Below, in pieces: positions 51,609-60,671 of a DNA stretch of 64,000 nucleotides. Within the stretch, counting starts at the first letter, position 1; every line of letters starts with the position of its first letter. Location: positions 1-64,000 of the forward strand of contig OMZQ01000013.1 of assembly GCA_900315595.1 (NCBI GenBank). The letters run 5' to 3'. This DNA is from an uncultured Eubacteriales bacterium (GTDB taxonomy: Bacteria; Bacillota; Clostridia; Oscillospirales; Oscillospiraceae). Position numbers and translations under genes: made by a program. Below the pieces are notes generated by a model that saw only the letters and a program-made list of their open reading frames with translations, searched no databases and was not told the origin of the DNA.

Positions 51609-53882
51609 TCAGCGAACGGTCAGCTTATTGGATTCCTTGTAGGGCCGGAAGAGCATGTAGACGATGCACGCCAGAAGCGCAAAGGCTGCGATCAGGCCGA
51701 TCACCTGCGTACCGCCGACAAAGAGCAGGCCGATCTGATAGGTAATCAGGGCAATCGCGTAAGCAAACAGGCACATATAGGCGATCGCAAAGGCCGTCCA
51801 CTTACCGTTGTTCATCTCGCGCTTGATCGCGCCCATGGCAGCGAAGCAGGGAGCGCACAGGAGGTTGAAGATCATGAAGGCGAAGGCCGCGAGCTTGCCG
51901 TGACCGCCGGACATGTTGTTGAAGTCCTCCTTCACGTTGGCCCAGATGATGGAGCCCTCGTCGTCCCAATCGTCGGAATCGGTATCCTTGCCGTAGAGCA
52001 CGCCGAAGGTGGAGACGACCTCTTCCTTGGCGACCAGACCGGTCACGGTAGCGACCGTGGTCTTCCAGCGGCCGAAGCCCAGCGGCTCAAAGATGAAGTC
52101 CACCGTGCTGCCGATGTCAGCCAGGATGGAATCGTCCATCGGAGTCACCTCGTTGAGCGCTTCATCCTCGCTGTAGGTGATGCCCATGCGGTCAGCGACC
52201 TTCTGCTGGTATTCCTCGGTCCAGAGCTGTTCATCCTCCGCCAGATTGTCGACCATACCGAACTTGCCGTTCACGGTGCCGAAGGAGGAAAGGAACCAAA
52301 TGATCACGGAGGACAGAAGGATCACGGTGCCGGCGCGCTTGATGAAGGACCAGCCGCGCTCCCAGGTGCCGCGCAGGACGTTCTTGACGCTGGGCACGTG
52401 GTAGGCGGGAAGCTCCATGACGAAGGGAGCGGGATCACCGGCGAACATCTTGGTCTTCTTGAGCATGATGCCGGAGATGATGATGGCAGCCACGCCGATG
52501 AAGTAAGCGGAGGTGGAGACCCAGGCCGAGCCGCCGAACAGAGCGCCGGCGATCAGGCCGATGATGGGCATCTTTGCGCCGCACGGAATAAAGCAGGTGG
52601 TCATGACGGTCATGCGGCGGTCGCGCTCGTTTTCAATGGTACGCGAGGCCATGACGCCGGGGACGCCGCAGCCGGTGCCAACGAGCATCGGGATGAAGCT
52701 CTTGCCGGACAGGCCGAAGCGGCGGAAGATACGGTCCATGATGAAGGCGATACGGGCCATGTAGCCGCAGTCCTCCAGGATGCAGAGCATCAGGAAGAGG
52801 ACGAGCATCTGCGGAACGAAGCCGAGCACGGCGCCGACGCCGTTGATGATACCGTCGGAGATCAGGCCGACCAGCCAGTCAGCCACACCCCAGCCCTCAA
52901 GCAGGCTGCGGGAGCCTTCGACCAGCCATTCAGCGCCGAGGGTGTCGTTGGTCCAGTCTGTCAGGAAGGAGCCGAACGGGCCCATGGCAATCCAGTAGAC
53001 CAGGAACATGACGACGCCAAAGATCGGCAGAGCCAGCCAGCGGTTGGTGACGATGCGGTCGATCTTGTCGGAGGTCGTCATGCGGGTCTTGTTCTTCTTC
53101 TGGCAGCAGCCCTTCATCAGGCCTGCGATGTAGACGTAGCGTTCGTTGGTGATGATGGACTCGGCGTCGTCGTCGAGCTCTTTTTCAGCGGCCCGGATAT
53201 CCTGCTCGATGTGGCTGCGGACGCTCTCGGGGAGGGCGAGCTTTTCCAGCACCTTTTCGTCGCGCTCGAAGAGCTTGACGGCATACCAGCGCTTTTCCTC
53301 CTCGGGGATCTGATCCAGAGCGGCTTCCTCGATGTGGGCAATGGCGTGGTCCACGGGGCCGGAGAAGCTGTGCTGGGGGGTCATCTTGCCGCCGGCCGCC
53401 TTGACGCAGGCCGAAACTGTCTCGTCGATGCCGGTATTCTTGAGGGCGGAGATCTCAACGACCGTGCAGCCAAGCGCGCGGGCAAGCTCCTTGCTGTTGA
53501 TCTTGTCGCCGTTCTTGCGGACGATATCCATCATGTTCAGGGCGACGACCATCGGGATGCCGAGCTCGGCGAGTTGGGTGGTCAGATAGAGGTTGCGCTC
53601 CAGGTTCGTTGCGTCCACGATGTTCAGGATCACGTCGGGATGCTCGTCGATCAGATAGTTCCGGGCGACGACCTCTTCCAGCGTATAGGGAGAAAGGGAG
53701 TAGATGCCGGGCAGGTCGGTCACGCCGACGTTCTTCTGGCCGCGGACCTTTCCTTCCTTCTTTTCCACGGTGACGCCGGGCCAGTTGCCGACGTACTGCT
53801 GGGTACCGGTCAGCGCGTTGAACAGGGTCGTTTTGCCGCTGTTCGGGTTGCCCGCAAGGGCAATGCGAATCTCTTTATCCAT
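51609..53882 (-). CDS. feoB: Ferrous iron transport protein B
   Basis: A 757-residue FeoB. The N-terminal G domain has GNPNSGKTTLFNAL (G1), TDLPGIYSL (G3), NMMD (G4); a helical guanine-dissociation domain follows. The membrane core has two Gate motifs, LVGTGCGVPGVMASRTI and CFIPCGAKMPIIGL, with the conserved Cys. It takes up Fe(II) across the membrane. GGAGG precedes the ATG. It lies 10 bases downstream of feoA in the same operon. Confidence 0.95.
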   Translation of the reverse strand: MDKEIRIALAGNPNSGKTTLFNALTGTQQYVGNWPGVTVEKKEGKVRGQKNVGVTDLPGIYSLSPYTLEEVVARNYLIDEHPDVILNIVDATNLERNLYLTTQLAELGIPMVVALNMMDIVRKNGDKINSKELARALGCTVVEISALKNTGIDETVSACVKAAGGKMTPQHSFSGPVDHAIAHIEEAALDQIPEEEKRWYAVKLFERDEKVLEKLALPESVRSHIEQDIRAAEKELDDDAESIITNERYVYIAGLMKGCCQKKNKTRMTTSDKIDRIVTNRWLALPIFGVVMFLVYWIAMGPFGSFLTDWTNDTLGAEWLVEGSRSLLEGWGVADWLVGLISDGIINGVGAVLGFVPQMLVLFLMLCILEDCGYMARIAFIMDRIFRRFGLSGKSFIPMLVGTGCGVPGVMASRTIENERDRRMTVMTTCFIPCGAKMPIIGLIAGALFGGSAWVSTSAYFIGVAAIIISGIMLKKTKMFAGDPAPFVMELPAYHVPSVKNVLRGTWERGWSFIKRAGTVILLSSVIIWFLSSFGTVNGKFGMVDNLAEDEQLWTEEYQQKVADRMGITYSEDEALNEVTPMDDSILADIGSTVDFIFEPLGFGRWKTTVATVTGLVAKEEVVSTFGVLYGKDTDSDDWDDEGSIIWANVKEDFNNMSGGHGKLAAFAFMIFNLLCAPCFAAMGAIKREMNNGKWTAFAIAYMCLFAYAIALITYQIGLLFVGGTQVIGLIAAFALLACIVYMLFRPYKESNKLTVR

Positions 53883-53892
53883 GTTCTGCCTC

Positions 53893-54114
53893 CTACTTCA
53901 CTTCGACCATTTCCGCGTCAGCCTTGCGGATGGAAAGCTCATAGCCGCGGAGATTGACCTCCACGGGGTCGCCCAGGGGGGCAACCTTGCGAACGTAGAC
54001 CTCCGTACCCTTCGTCAGGCCCATGTCCATGATGCGGCGCTTGACCGCGCCATCGCCATGAAGCCGGACGACGTGGACGGTTTCGCCGACTGCGGCGTCT
54101 CTGAGTGTTTTCAT
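53893..54114 (-). CDS. feoA: FeoA-type ferrous iron transport protein, proximal copy
   Basis: The 73-residue SH3-like protein (MKTLRDAAVGETVHVVRLHG, RRIMDMGLTKGTEVYVRKVAPLGDPVEVNLRGYELSIRK) has the canonical FeoA layout. FeoA is a small cytoplasmic partner that supports FeoB. GGAGAGGA precedes the ATG. A second FeoA gene lies 22 bases upstream. Confidence 0.92.
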   Translation of the reverse strand: MKTLRDAAVGETVHVVRLHGDGAVKRRIMDMGLTKGTEVYVRKVAPLGDPVEVNLRGYELSIRKADAEMVEVK

Positions 54115-54136
54115 GCGATATCCTCTCCTTTTCGGT

Positions 54137-54352
54137 TTATTGTACCATGATTTTCTGCGCCATCTCGCGGCTGATCGCGACGCGGGATTCCTTCACCTTG
54201 ACGATGAGGTTTCCCCCGATGACGTTCAGAACCGTCACGCCCGTGCCTGCGACAAAGCCGAGGTCATTCAGGTGCTGCCGGACCTCAGGCGATCCTCCGA
54301 CGCGAAGGATGACGGACTCCTCTCCTGCTTTCGACAAAATCAGCGGCATCAT
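54137..54352 (-). CDS. FeoA-type ferrous iron transport protein, distal copy
   Basis: The 71-residue product (MMPLILSKAGEESVILRVGG, VAGTGVTVLNVIGGNLIVKVKESRVAISREMAQKIMVQ) is a second, diverged FeoA. Paired FeoA genes before feoB are common in Clostridia. GGAGCGC precedes the ATG. The region upstream has the DtxR-like operator array. Confidence 0.9.
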   Translation of the reverse strand: MMPLILSKAGEESVILRVGGSPEVRQHLNDLGFVAGTGVTVLNVIGGNLIVKVKESRVAISREMAQKIMVQ

Positions 54353-54380
54353 GCGTTGCGCTCCTCTCGGGTTTGATATT

Positions 54381-54440
54381 CCTAACGATTGTTAGATTCT
54401 GCTAATTAGCGGGGCCTAAAAAATGTTAGATTTCCCTAAC
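54381..54440. promoter_or_regulatory. DtxR/IdeR-like operator array upstream of feo
   Basis: CTAAC-GATT-GTTAG (54382-54395), GCTAATTAGC (54401-54410) and GTTAG-N6-CTAAC (54425-54440) are palindromes built from CTAA/TTAG, echoing the IdeR-type TTAGGTTAGSCTAACCTAA consensus. They cover the region where the feo promoter should start, which fits iron-dependent repression. Confidence 0.65.
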
Positions 54441-54535
54441 CTCTGTAGAGTTTACCACGGCTAACTGCAAATGTCAAGTGGGTTTTTGAGAAAAAGCCCG
54501 AAAAATTCATGAAGGACGGATTGGTCCCGATCCGA

Positions 54536-54574
54536 GAAAAGCCCGGCCTGAACGCGTTGGCGTTCAGGCCGGGC
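54536..54574 (-). terminator. Terminator of the 54613 sulfatase gene
   Basis: A perfect 15-bp stem (54541-54555 with 54560-54574, GTTG loop) is followed on the minus strand by TTTTCTC. Confidence 0.9.
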
Positions 54575-54612
54575 GGGTAGGATCAGGTCACGATCGGAGC
54601 CGGACAAACGGG

Positions 54613-56799
54613 TCAGTTACCGAACAGGATATCAAAGTAGTCCAGATCCAGGCATTCGTCGGAGTAGCGGATCTTCTGGCGGACGATGGCGTCGATGCGG
54701 TCCGTGTAGCCCTCAGGGACGGTGACGCCCTCGTTCGGGGTGAATTTTCCGGTGCGGGCGTTGTACTTACCGAGGTCGGTCTTCCAACTGCAATTCGGCC
54801 AGAGCACGAGGGGCTCGGCGTCGGAGAAGACGTCGCGGCCGGGGAGCAGGCGGGAATCCCATTCGGTGCCGAAGAGGTTGGACAGAGTCGGCACGATATC
54901 CAGGCTGTAGACCGGATCGTCTACCACGATGTTCTTGTCCTCCAGGCAGCCGGACCAGATCAGCAGGGCGTTGTGGTCCTGGGTGAAGCAGTCGGTGTTC
55001 GGATAGCCGTAGAGCTCGTCAAGCACGCCGTCGGGGATACCCCAGGTATCGCTGGGCTCCAGGGCGTAGGGATAGTGGTCGGTGGTCAGAACGATGACCG
55101 TATCGTCTGCGATCCCGGCAGCCTCAAGCTGCTCGATCAGGGACTTCATCGCGGCCTCCAGCTCCAGGTTCGCGGCGATATAGGCCTTGACGTGCTCGCT
55201 GGCGTTCAGACCCTGGACCTCGTCCTTGTGCTTTCTGGACATATCGCTGCCGGCCCAGGAATACAGGCCGTGACCGGAGACCGTCATATAATAGATGCTG
55301 AAGGGCTGGTGGTCGATATACTGCGGAACCGTGAAGTCGATCATCTCCAGGTCGCTCTCGGGCCAGGCCTTGGTCACGCCCTCCTCCATGCCCGTGCCGA
55401 CGCCGATGTACTTCTCGTAGCCGAGGTTTTCATGGGTCAGGTCGCGGGAATAGTAATTGTAGGTGTGGTTGTGGTAGGCGCGGGAGAAATAGCCCAGACG
55501 CATGAGCTGGTTGCCCATCGTGAAGTACATATTCTTGTCGGCGCTCTCGATCATGCTCTTTACGCCGTCGTAGGGCTCCAGGCCGGTCAGGTTGGTGAAC
55601 TCGCCGGTGGAGGTACTGCCGCCCCAGGCGGGCTGATAGTAGTCGGTAAAGGTGATGCCCTTGGTGTACATGCGATAGAGCGTCGGGGTCAGATCCTCCC
55701 GGATGACCTCCTTGGAGAAGCTCTCCGCCGTGATGAAGATCAGGTTCTTCCCCTTGAAAAGACCGGTCATCTCGTTCGTCTTCGAGGGCGTCAGAGAGTT
55801 CACGTACTTGTGCAGGGTCGCCACGCGGTCTGACTTGGCGGAGGCGATCAGCGATTCAAAGTCGAGCGGCAGGACGCTGTAGGGCTTCACGGGCTCCTTC
55901 GGCTCCGTGGTCTCGACGGGGCCGGTGCCGGTCTCGCCGGAGGGATCCGTGACGACCGGAGCCGCCCCGGTGCTGCTGGGAACGACGTCCCATTCGTGCG
56001 TGACGATCGGGCCGTCCAGGTCGCCCAGCGGGTCGCCGGTGGGCCGGCCGCCGTTGATCTGGTCGCGGATCAGCGCCACGGGCAGGCCGTAGGCCTCCGT
56101 TGCGGCGGTAAAATTATATTGATCGGTCAGGGTGCGGGTATCCGCGGAGATCACCATCGCAAAGAAGAACGCGACTGCCAGCAGGACGGAGCCGCCCACG
56201 AAGAGCAGCTTGCGCACGCCGCGGGTCATGATCCGCCGCCGCAGCTTCACGTAGCGGTTGATCAGCAGGAAGGCGACGATGGGAAGGGCATAGAGCAGGA
56301 TACGCCAGAAGCCCGTCAGGATCAGATTGAAGGTACGGGCGGAGAAGTCCTCCTGCCCGGCGTTGCCGGAGCCGGAGATGAGCTGGGAGATCGTAAAGAA
56401 ATTCTTGAAGGAGTCCCAGACGAAGTATTCGATCAGAAACATCACCGCCCAAAAAATCGAAACGACCAGGCCGAGGATCAAATGCGTCCGGCGATTGCGC
56501 GAGATCGTGGCGATCAGCGAGAACAGCATACCCAGCGCCAGGGCAAACAGCAGGATGCCGAACCAGCGGCCGAGGTTGAACGGCTCCTTGATCCAGATGT
56601 GGAACAGGATCGTGTCAAACAGGAAGGAGACGATCACCAGCAGCCAGGGCGGAAGCGGGGCGGCGCGGCGCTTTTTGCGCGGCGCGGGCTTTTCCGGCGC
56701 AGCCGGCGGCTCCGGGCGGCGGGTCCGGCGCTCGTAGCCCTCCAGCGCAGCCTGCAATTCGTCGTTCTGCGCGTTCTGAACAAATTCTTGATTATTCAT
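54613..56799 (-). CDS. LTA synthase-like sulfatase
   Basis: A 728-residue membrane enzyme. Five predicted helices fall in about residues 50-220, and a sulfatase domain (about 330-690) has the nucleophile Thr in AWGGSTSTGEFTNLTGLE, GHGLYSW, and VIVLTTDHYPYAL. It acts outside the membrane on lipid-anchored polymers, as LtaS does with glycerol phosphate. GGAGG precedes the ATG. It is a second copy in this window of the family seen at 36120 but has no SLH tail. A Pro-rich cytoplasmic N-terminus (PEPPAAPEKPAPRKKRRA) is visible. Confidence 0.85.
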   Translation of the reverse strand: MNNQEFVQNAQNDELQAALEGYERRTRRPEPPAAPEKPAPRKKRRAAPLPPWLLVIVSFLFDTILFHIWIKEPFNLGRWFGILLFALALGMLFSLIATISRNRRTHLILGLVVSIFWAVMFLIEYFVWDSFKNFFTISQLISGSGNAGQEDFSARTFNLILTGFWRILLYALPIVAFLLINRYVKLRRRIMTRGVRKLLFVGGSVLLAVAFFFAMVISADTRTLTDQYNFTAATEAYGLPVALIRDQINGGRPTGDPLGDLDGPIVTHEWDVVPSSTGAAPVVTDPSGETGTGPVETTEPKEPVKPYSVLPLDFESLIASAKSDRVATLHKYVNSLTPSKTNEMTGLFKGKNLIFITAESFSKEVIREDLTPTLYRMYTKGITFTDYYQPAWGGSTSTGEFTNLTGLEPYDGVKSMIESADKNMYFTMGNQLMRLGYFSRAYHNHTYNYYSRDLTHENLGYEKYIGVGTGMEEGVTKAWPESDLEMIDFTVPQYIDHQPFSIYYMTVSGHGLYSWAGSDMSRKHKDEVQGLNASEHVKAYIAANLELEAAMKSLIEQLEAAGIADDTVIVLTTDHYPYALEPSDTWGIPDGVLDELYGYPNTDCFTQDHNALLIWSGCLEDKNIVVDDPVYSLDIVPTLSNLFGTEWDSRLLPGRDVFSDAEPLVLWPNCSWKTDLGKYNARTGKFTPNEGVTVPEGYTDRIDAIVRQKIRYSDECLDLDYFDILFGN

Positions 56800-56826
56800 G
56801 GTTATCCTCCAAAGAAGCAGTCGGAA

Positions 56827-56855
56827 AAACGGACCGCCCGGGAGCCGGTCCGTTT
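56827..56855 (-). terminator. Terminator of murA
   Basis: AAACGGACC and GGTCCGTTT form the stem, followed on the minus strand by TTTTTCC. It lies between murA and the sulfatase gene. Confidence 0.75.
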
Positions 56856-56871
56856 TCCGCGGAACAATCGG

Positions 56872-58164
56872 CTAACCGGCGGAGCGGCCAGCCTCCTTAT
56901 CCGGGGTCTCCACGCGGCTGATGTCCGCGCCGAGGCCACGCAATTTTTCGATCATGGTTTCATAGCCGCGCTCGATGTAGTGCGCGTCCTCCACGGTGGT
57001 GACGCCGTCGGCAGCCAAGCCGGCAATGACCATTGCCGCGCCGGCACGCAGGTCGCAGGCCTTGACCGCGCAGCCGTGGAGCTGCTCCACCCCGTCGATC
57101 ACCGCAACCTTCGTGTCCACCTGAATGGCCGCGCCCATGCGGTTGAGCTCGCCGCAGTAACGGAAGCGGGTGTCATAGATGCTCTCGGTGATGATGCTGG
57201 TGCCCTTGGCTAAGGCCATACATACGCCGATCTGCGACTGCATATCGGTGGGAAAGCCGGGATAGGGCAGGGTCTTGACGTTGGCGCGGCGCAGTCTGCC
57301 GGTGCGAACCACACGGATGGCATCCTCATATTCGGTGATCTTTGCGCCCATCTCGCGGAGCTTGGCGGTAATACACTCCATGTGCTTGGGAATGACGTTC
57401 TGGATCAGAACGTCGCCGCCCGCGGCAGCAGCAGCCGTCATATAAGTGCCGGCCTCGATCTGGTCGGGGATGATGGAATAGAAGCCGCCGTGCAGGGAAT
57501 GGACGCCCCGGATCTTGATGACGTCAGTGCCCGCGCCGGAGATCTTTGCGCCCATCGCGTTGAGGAAGTTGGCAAGGTCCACGATGTGGGGCTCCTTCGC
57601 CGCGTTTTCTATGTAGGTGATCCCGTTGGCCAGGACAGCGCCGATCATGATATTCATGGTGGCGCCGACGGAGACGACGTCGAGATTGACGCGTGCGCCG
57701 GTCAGTCTGCTTTCCGGGGCCGTCGCACAGACGTAGCCGTTTTGGAGCTCGACCTTGGCGCCGATGGCCTCAAAGCCCTTGATGTGCTGATCGATGGGAC
57801 GGGGCCCGAAGTTGCAGCCGCCGGGAAGCGCGACCTTCGCGTGGCCGAAGCGGCCAAGCTGGGCGCCGATCAGATAGTAGGACGCGCGGATGCGGCGAAC
57901 CAGATCACTCGGCGCGACGGAATCGCGGACGCGGGTGCAGTCGATTTCAACGGTGTTGGCGCTCATGCGGCGGATCTGCGCGCCCATCTCGTCGAGAATT
58001 TGCAGAAGCAGACGGATATCCGATATATCAGGGACGTTTTCGATGCGGCACACGCCCCGGACCAGCAGCGTAGCCGGCAGAATGCCGACAGCGGCGTTTT
58101 TCGCCCCGCTGATGGCAACCGTTCCGTTCAGGGGTTTTCCCCCGTGGATCACATACTTGACCAT
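56872..58164 (-). CDS. murA: UDP-N-acetylglucosamine 1-carboxyvinyltransferase
   Basis: The 430-residue product has the EPSP-synthase-like fold: ISGAKNAAVGILPATLL, the catalytic Cys in LPGGCNFGPRPIDQHIKGFEA, and FPTDMQSQI. It adds enolpyruvate to UDP-GlcNAc, the first step of peptidoglycan synthesis. The ATG at 58164 is used because the family begins MVKYVIHGG here; an upstream extension in frame to 58623 overlaps the methyltransferase gene and is not supported. AAGGAG lies 12 bases before the ATG. Confidence 0.93.
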   Translation of the reverse strand: MVKYVIHGGKPLNGTVAISGAKNAAVGILPATLLVRGVCRIENVPDISDIRLLLQILDEMGAQIRRMSANTVEIDCTRVRDSVAPSDLVRRIRASYYLIGAQLGRFGHAKVALPGGCNFGPRPIDQHIKGFEAIGAKVELQNGYVCATAPESRLTGARVNLDVVSVGATMNIMIGAVLANGITYIENAAKEPHIVDLANFLNAMGAKISGAGTDVIKIRGVHSLHGGFYSIIPDQIEAGTYMTAAAAAGGDVLIQNVIPKHMECITAKLREMGAKITEYEDAIRVVRTGRLRRANVKTLPYPGFPTDMQSQIGVCMALAKGTSIITESIYDTRFRYCGELNRMGAAIQVDTKVAVIDGVEQLHGCAVKACDLRAGAAMVIAGLAADGVTTVEDAHYIERGYETMIEKLRGLGADISRVETPDKEAGRSAG

Positions 58165-58313
58165 GGATGTTGATACTCCTTGGAAGCGTAGTTTCAAGCG
58201 AACTGTATTCAAGTGAACAGAGATTCCCTTTTTAATAACTAATCTATTATAGCACGCCCCGCGCAGGATGTAAAGAGCGAATTTTGAAAAGTCAGCCGAG
58301 GGTTTTGGAAAGG

Positions 58314-59660
58314 TCAGCCGAGGGTACGCAGGCCCTTTGGATAATGGTTCTTCAGGACGCCGCCGGCGGCCTTGGCCCAGCCGAGGGAGCAGCCGCCCAG
58401 CCGCAGGAGGGTCCAGCCGGAACCGAAGGCCGTCGGCAGGGTCTCGCCGCGCAGATAGTGCGCCGCTTCCGTCTGACTCAAATCGCGGACAGCGGACGCC
58501 TCTCGCAGATAGAGGGCAAGGGCGTGCGCCGGCTCGGCGCGGCCCTTTTTCAGAACGGCCAGCTCCAGACCGGGCCGCAGCGCCTTCAGACCGCGCAGCT
58601 CCGGCAGGTCGGGCGGGGCCCAAAAGACCCGCTCGCCCCAGAGGACAGGAAGCCCCGCGGGGAGATTGACGTTCAGCGCGCGCAAAAGTTCCTGAACCTC
58701 GACAGGAAGTCGATCACTCTGACCGCCGCACGGCGACGGACGCAGCGTGAACCGCTCCTCCCCTGCCTCCCCTCTGCGCAGGACGGCGGCAAAGTGTCCC
58801 TCGCCGCGCAGGAGATGGGGCCACAGGCGGAGGGTGCGGGCCAGCTCGGGCTGTCCGTCCGGGACCCAATCGGGTCTGCCCGGCGCGAACCAGGGAGCGT
58901 CCGTCTGCTCCACGGAAAAATCGGGATGCCGGCGGAGGAAGGCGGATACGGTTCCCTCGTTCTCCTCCGGCGAAAACGTGCAGGTGGAATAGACCAGCCG
59001 ACCGCCCGGGCGGAGCATGACCGCCGCGGAGTCTAAAATCTCCGCCTGGCGGCGGGCGCACATGGCGACGGTCTCCGGGCTCCAGTCAGCCCAGGCCGCG
59101 TCGTGCTTGCGGAACATCCCCTCGCCGGAGCAGGGGGCGTCCACCAGAACGCGGTCAAAGAAGGCCGGAAAGCGCTCGCTCAGACGGGCCGGATGCTCGT
59201 TCAGCACGAGGGCGTTGGCAATGCCGAGGCGCTCAACGTTGCCGGACAGAACGGCGGCGCGCTTGGGATGGATCTCGTTGCAGACCAGAAGACCCCGGTT
59301 TCGCATTCGACCTGCGATCTGTGTGGTTTTGCCGCCGGGGGCGGCGCAGAGGTCCAGTACCCGTTCGCCCGGTTGGGGGTCCAGCAGGGCGGCAGGGGCC
59401 ATTGCGCTGGGCTCCTGGAGATAGTAGAGGCCCGCGTCGTGCCAGGGGTGCAGCCCGGGGCGGGCTTCCGGGTCATAGTAAAAGCCCGTCGGCTCCCAGG
59501 GAACCGGCGTCAGCGCAAAGGGAAGCACGGGCGGGTCTTCGGTTTTCAGCGGATTCAGCCGCAGGCCGACGGCACGCGGGCGGTCCAGGGCCGTCAGAAA
59601 ATCCGGGTACGCAGCCCCGAGCAGGGTCTCCATCTTTTTGCAAAACGCGTCCGGCAGCAT
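58314..59660 (-). CDS. rsmF: 16S rRNA (cytosine-C5) methyltransferase, RsmF-like
   Basis: A 448-residue NOL1/NOP2/Sun-family enzyme: YLQEPSAMAPAALLDPQPGERVLDLCAAPGGKTTQIA (SAM site), VLVDAPCSGEGMFRKH, and LVYSTCTFSPEENEGT carry the two catalytic Cys, in PCSGEG and STCT. A C-terminal RsmF-type domain of about 130 residues follows. It methylates a cytosine in 16S rRNA, likely position 1407. GGAGG precedes the ATG. Confidence 0.9.
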   Translation of the reverse strand: MLPDAFCKKMETLLGAAYPDFLTALDRPRAVGLRLNPLKTEDPPVLPFALTPVPWEPTGFYYDPEARPGLHPWHDAGLYYLQEPSAMAPAALLDPQPGERVLDLCAAPGGKTTQIAGRMRNRGLLVCNEIHPKRAAVLSGNVERLGIANALVLNEHPARLSERFPAFFDRVLVDAPCSGEGMFRKHDAAWADWSPETVAMCARRQAEILDSAAVMLRPGGRLVYSTCTFSPEENEGTVSAFLRRHPDFSVEQTDAPWFAPGRPDWVPDGQPELARTLRLWPHLLRGEGHFAAVLRRGEAGEERFTLRPSPCGGQSDRLPVEVQELLRALNVNLPAGLPVLWGERVFWAPPDLPELRGLKALRPGLELAVLKKGRAEPAHALALYLREASAVRDLSQTEAAHYLRGETLPTAFGSGWTLLRLGGCSLGWAKAAGGVLKNHYPKGLRTLG

Positions 59661-59719
59661 CCGGGTCCCTCCTTCGGTTTTTCGTTTTCACCATCATAGC
59701 GCAAAACCGATGAAAATGC

Positions 59720-59760
59720 AAGACCCGCGCAGACCGGAAAACCGGCCCTGCGCGGGTCTT
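59720..59760 (-). terminator. Terminator of the hemolysin III-type gene
   Basis: AAGACCCGCGCAG pairs with CTGCGCGGGTCTT (13 bp), 14 bases below the stop codon. On the minus strand it is followed by GCATTTTC. Confidence 0.8.
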
Positions 59761-59773
59761 GCGTTTTGTCTTA

Positions 59774-60445
59774 TCACAGCACCCAAAGATAGATGCAGAT
59801 GAATTGCAGAAGGCTGCCGAGGATCACAAAGAGGTGGAAGACCGCGTGCATATAGCGCACCTTGCGTCCGATGCCGTAGAGGATCGCGCCGACGGTATAG
59901 GCCACGCCGCCCGCAAGCAGCCAGAGCTGGCCCGGCAGCGGAATGGCCCGCCGGGCGACTGGGGCGGCAAAGACGATGCACCAGCCCAGACCGACGTAGC
60001 AGATCATGGAAAGAACGCGGTATTTATGCAGATCAATCGCCGTGAAGGTGACTGCAACAGCCGTCAGGGCCAGGATCACGCCGAAGAGGACCCAGGCCGT
60101 GACCGGCGAGACGGGCCGGATCGAACAAAACAGGATCGGCAAATAGGAGCCCAGGATCAGAAAATAGATCATACAGTGATCCAGGACCTGAAGCACCTTC
60201 TTGGCCCGCTCGGGCCGCAGGCCGTGATAGACGCTGGAGATCGTATAGACCGCGATCAGCGATACGCCGTACACCGTCCCGGAGACGACGGCCCAGGCGT
60301 CCCGCTGCGACGCCCGGACGACGGTCAGCACCAACAGGACGACGGCGATCCCGCCGCCGACGACGTGAGAGACGAAGTTGAAGATTTCCTCTCCCCTGGT
60401 ATAAAACGGCAGCTTGCGCGCTGCAATCGGGGTACGCGCGCCCAT
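59774..60445 (-). CDS. Hemolysin III family (PAQR/TrhA-type) membrane protein
   Basis: A protein of about 223 residues with seven predicted helices and the family motifs FNFVSHVVGGGIAVV, SSVYHGL...KVLQVLDHCMIYFLI and the final HAVFHLFVILGSLLQF with its conserved His. The family is linked to membrane energetics and metal-dependent hydrolase activity rather than proven haemolysis. Start: ATG at 60445 (MGARTPIAARKL) overlaps a short upstream frame that ends TGA-G-ATG; an ATG at 60463 is the longer alternative. The operator palindrome at 60553 overlaps its promoter. Confidence 0.85.
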   Translation of the reverse strand: MGARTPIAARKLPFYTRGEEIFNFVSHVVGGGIAVVLLVLTVVRASQRDAWAVVSGTVYGVSLIAVYTISSVYHGLRPERAKKVLQVLDHCMIYFLILGSYLPILFCSIRPVSPVTAWVLFGVILALTAVAVTFTAIDLHKYRVLSMICYVGLGWCIVFAAPVARRAIPLPGQLWLLAGGVAYTVGAILYGIGRKVRYMHAVFHLFVILGSLLQFICIYLWVL

Positions 60446-60446
60446 C

Positions 60447-60500
60447 TCAGGACAGAGCCTCATGCGCGGCGGACGGATGGCTTTGAAAACGGAACTTCAT
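60447..60500 (-). CDS. Short leader ORF upstream of the hemolysin III-type gene
   Basis: The frame MKFRFQSHPSAAHEALS starts at ATG 60500 after AAGGGAGTG, and its stop (60449-60447) lies one base before the ATG of the membrane protein. The ribosome binding site is better than any before the larger gene. It may couple translation or be a leader; the peptide itself need not have a function. Confidence 0.5.
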   Translation of the reverse strand: MKFRFQSHPSAAHEALS

Positions 60501-60552
60501 AGAAAACACTCCCTTGTTTTTGTTCGGCTTCTAATGCGCAACACTGTATCAT

Positions 60553-60569
60553 CTAATATGTTATATTAG
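60553..60569. promoter_or_regulatory. Palindromic operator over the hemolysin III promoter
   Basis: CTAATAT-GTT-ATATTAG is a perfect 7-bp palindrome that includes the -10 box (TAATAT on the minus strand). The regulator is unknown. Confidence 0.6.
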
Positions 60570-60591
60570 CATGCTTCCGGTCCGATGTCAA
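60563..60591 (-). promoter_or_regulatory. Promoter of the hemolysin III-type gene
   Basis: Minus strand: TTGACA (60591-60586), 17-bp spacer, TAATAT (60568-60563), inside the palindrome at 60553-60569. Confidence 0.75.
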
Positions 60592-60611
60592 CCAAAATCA
60601 GGTTTTTTTCG

Positions 60612-60640
60612 TTGCTTTTTTGCAGATGTTGTGGTATTAT
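60612..60640 (+). promoter_or_regulatory. Promoter of the DUF1836 gene
   Basis: TTGCTT (60612-60617), 17-bp spacer, TATTAT (60635-60640). Confidence 0.6.
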
Positions 60641-60671
60641 GATAAAACGGTATTGAAAAGGAAGTGGGCGA

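Noticed and set aside
51216..53957. Plus-strand frame of 913 codons opposite feoB
   Set aside because: It is the complement of a clearly recognised feoB with full G-domain and gate motifs; the frame has no family resemblance.
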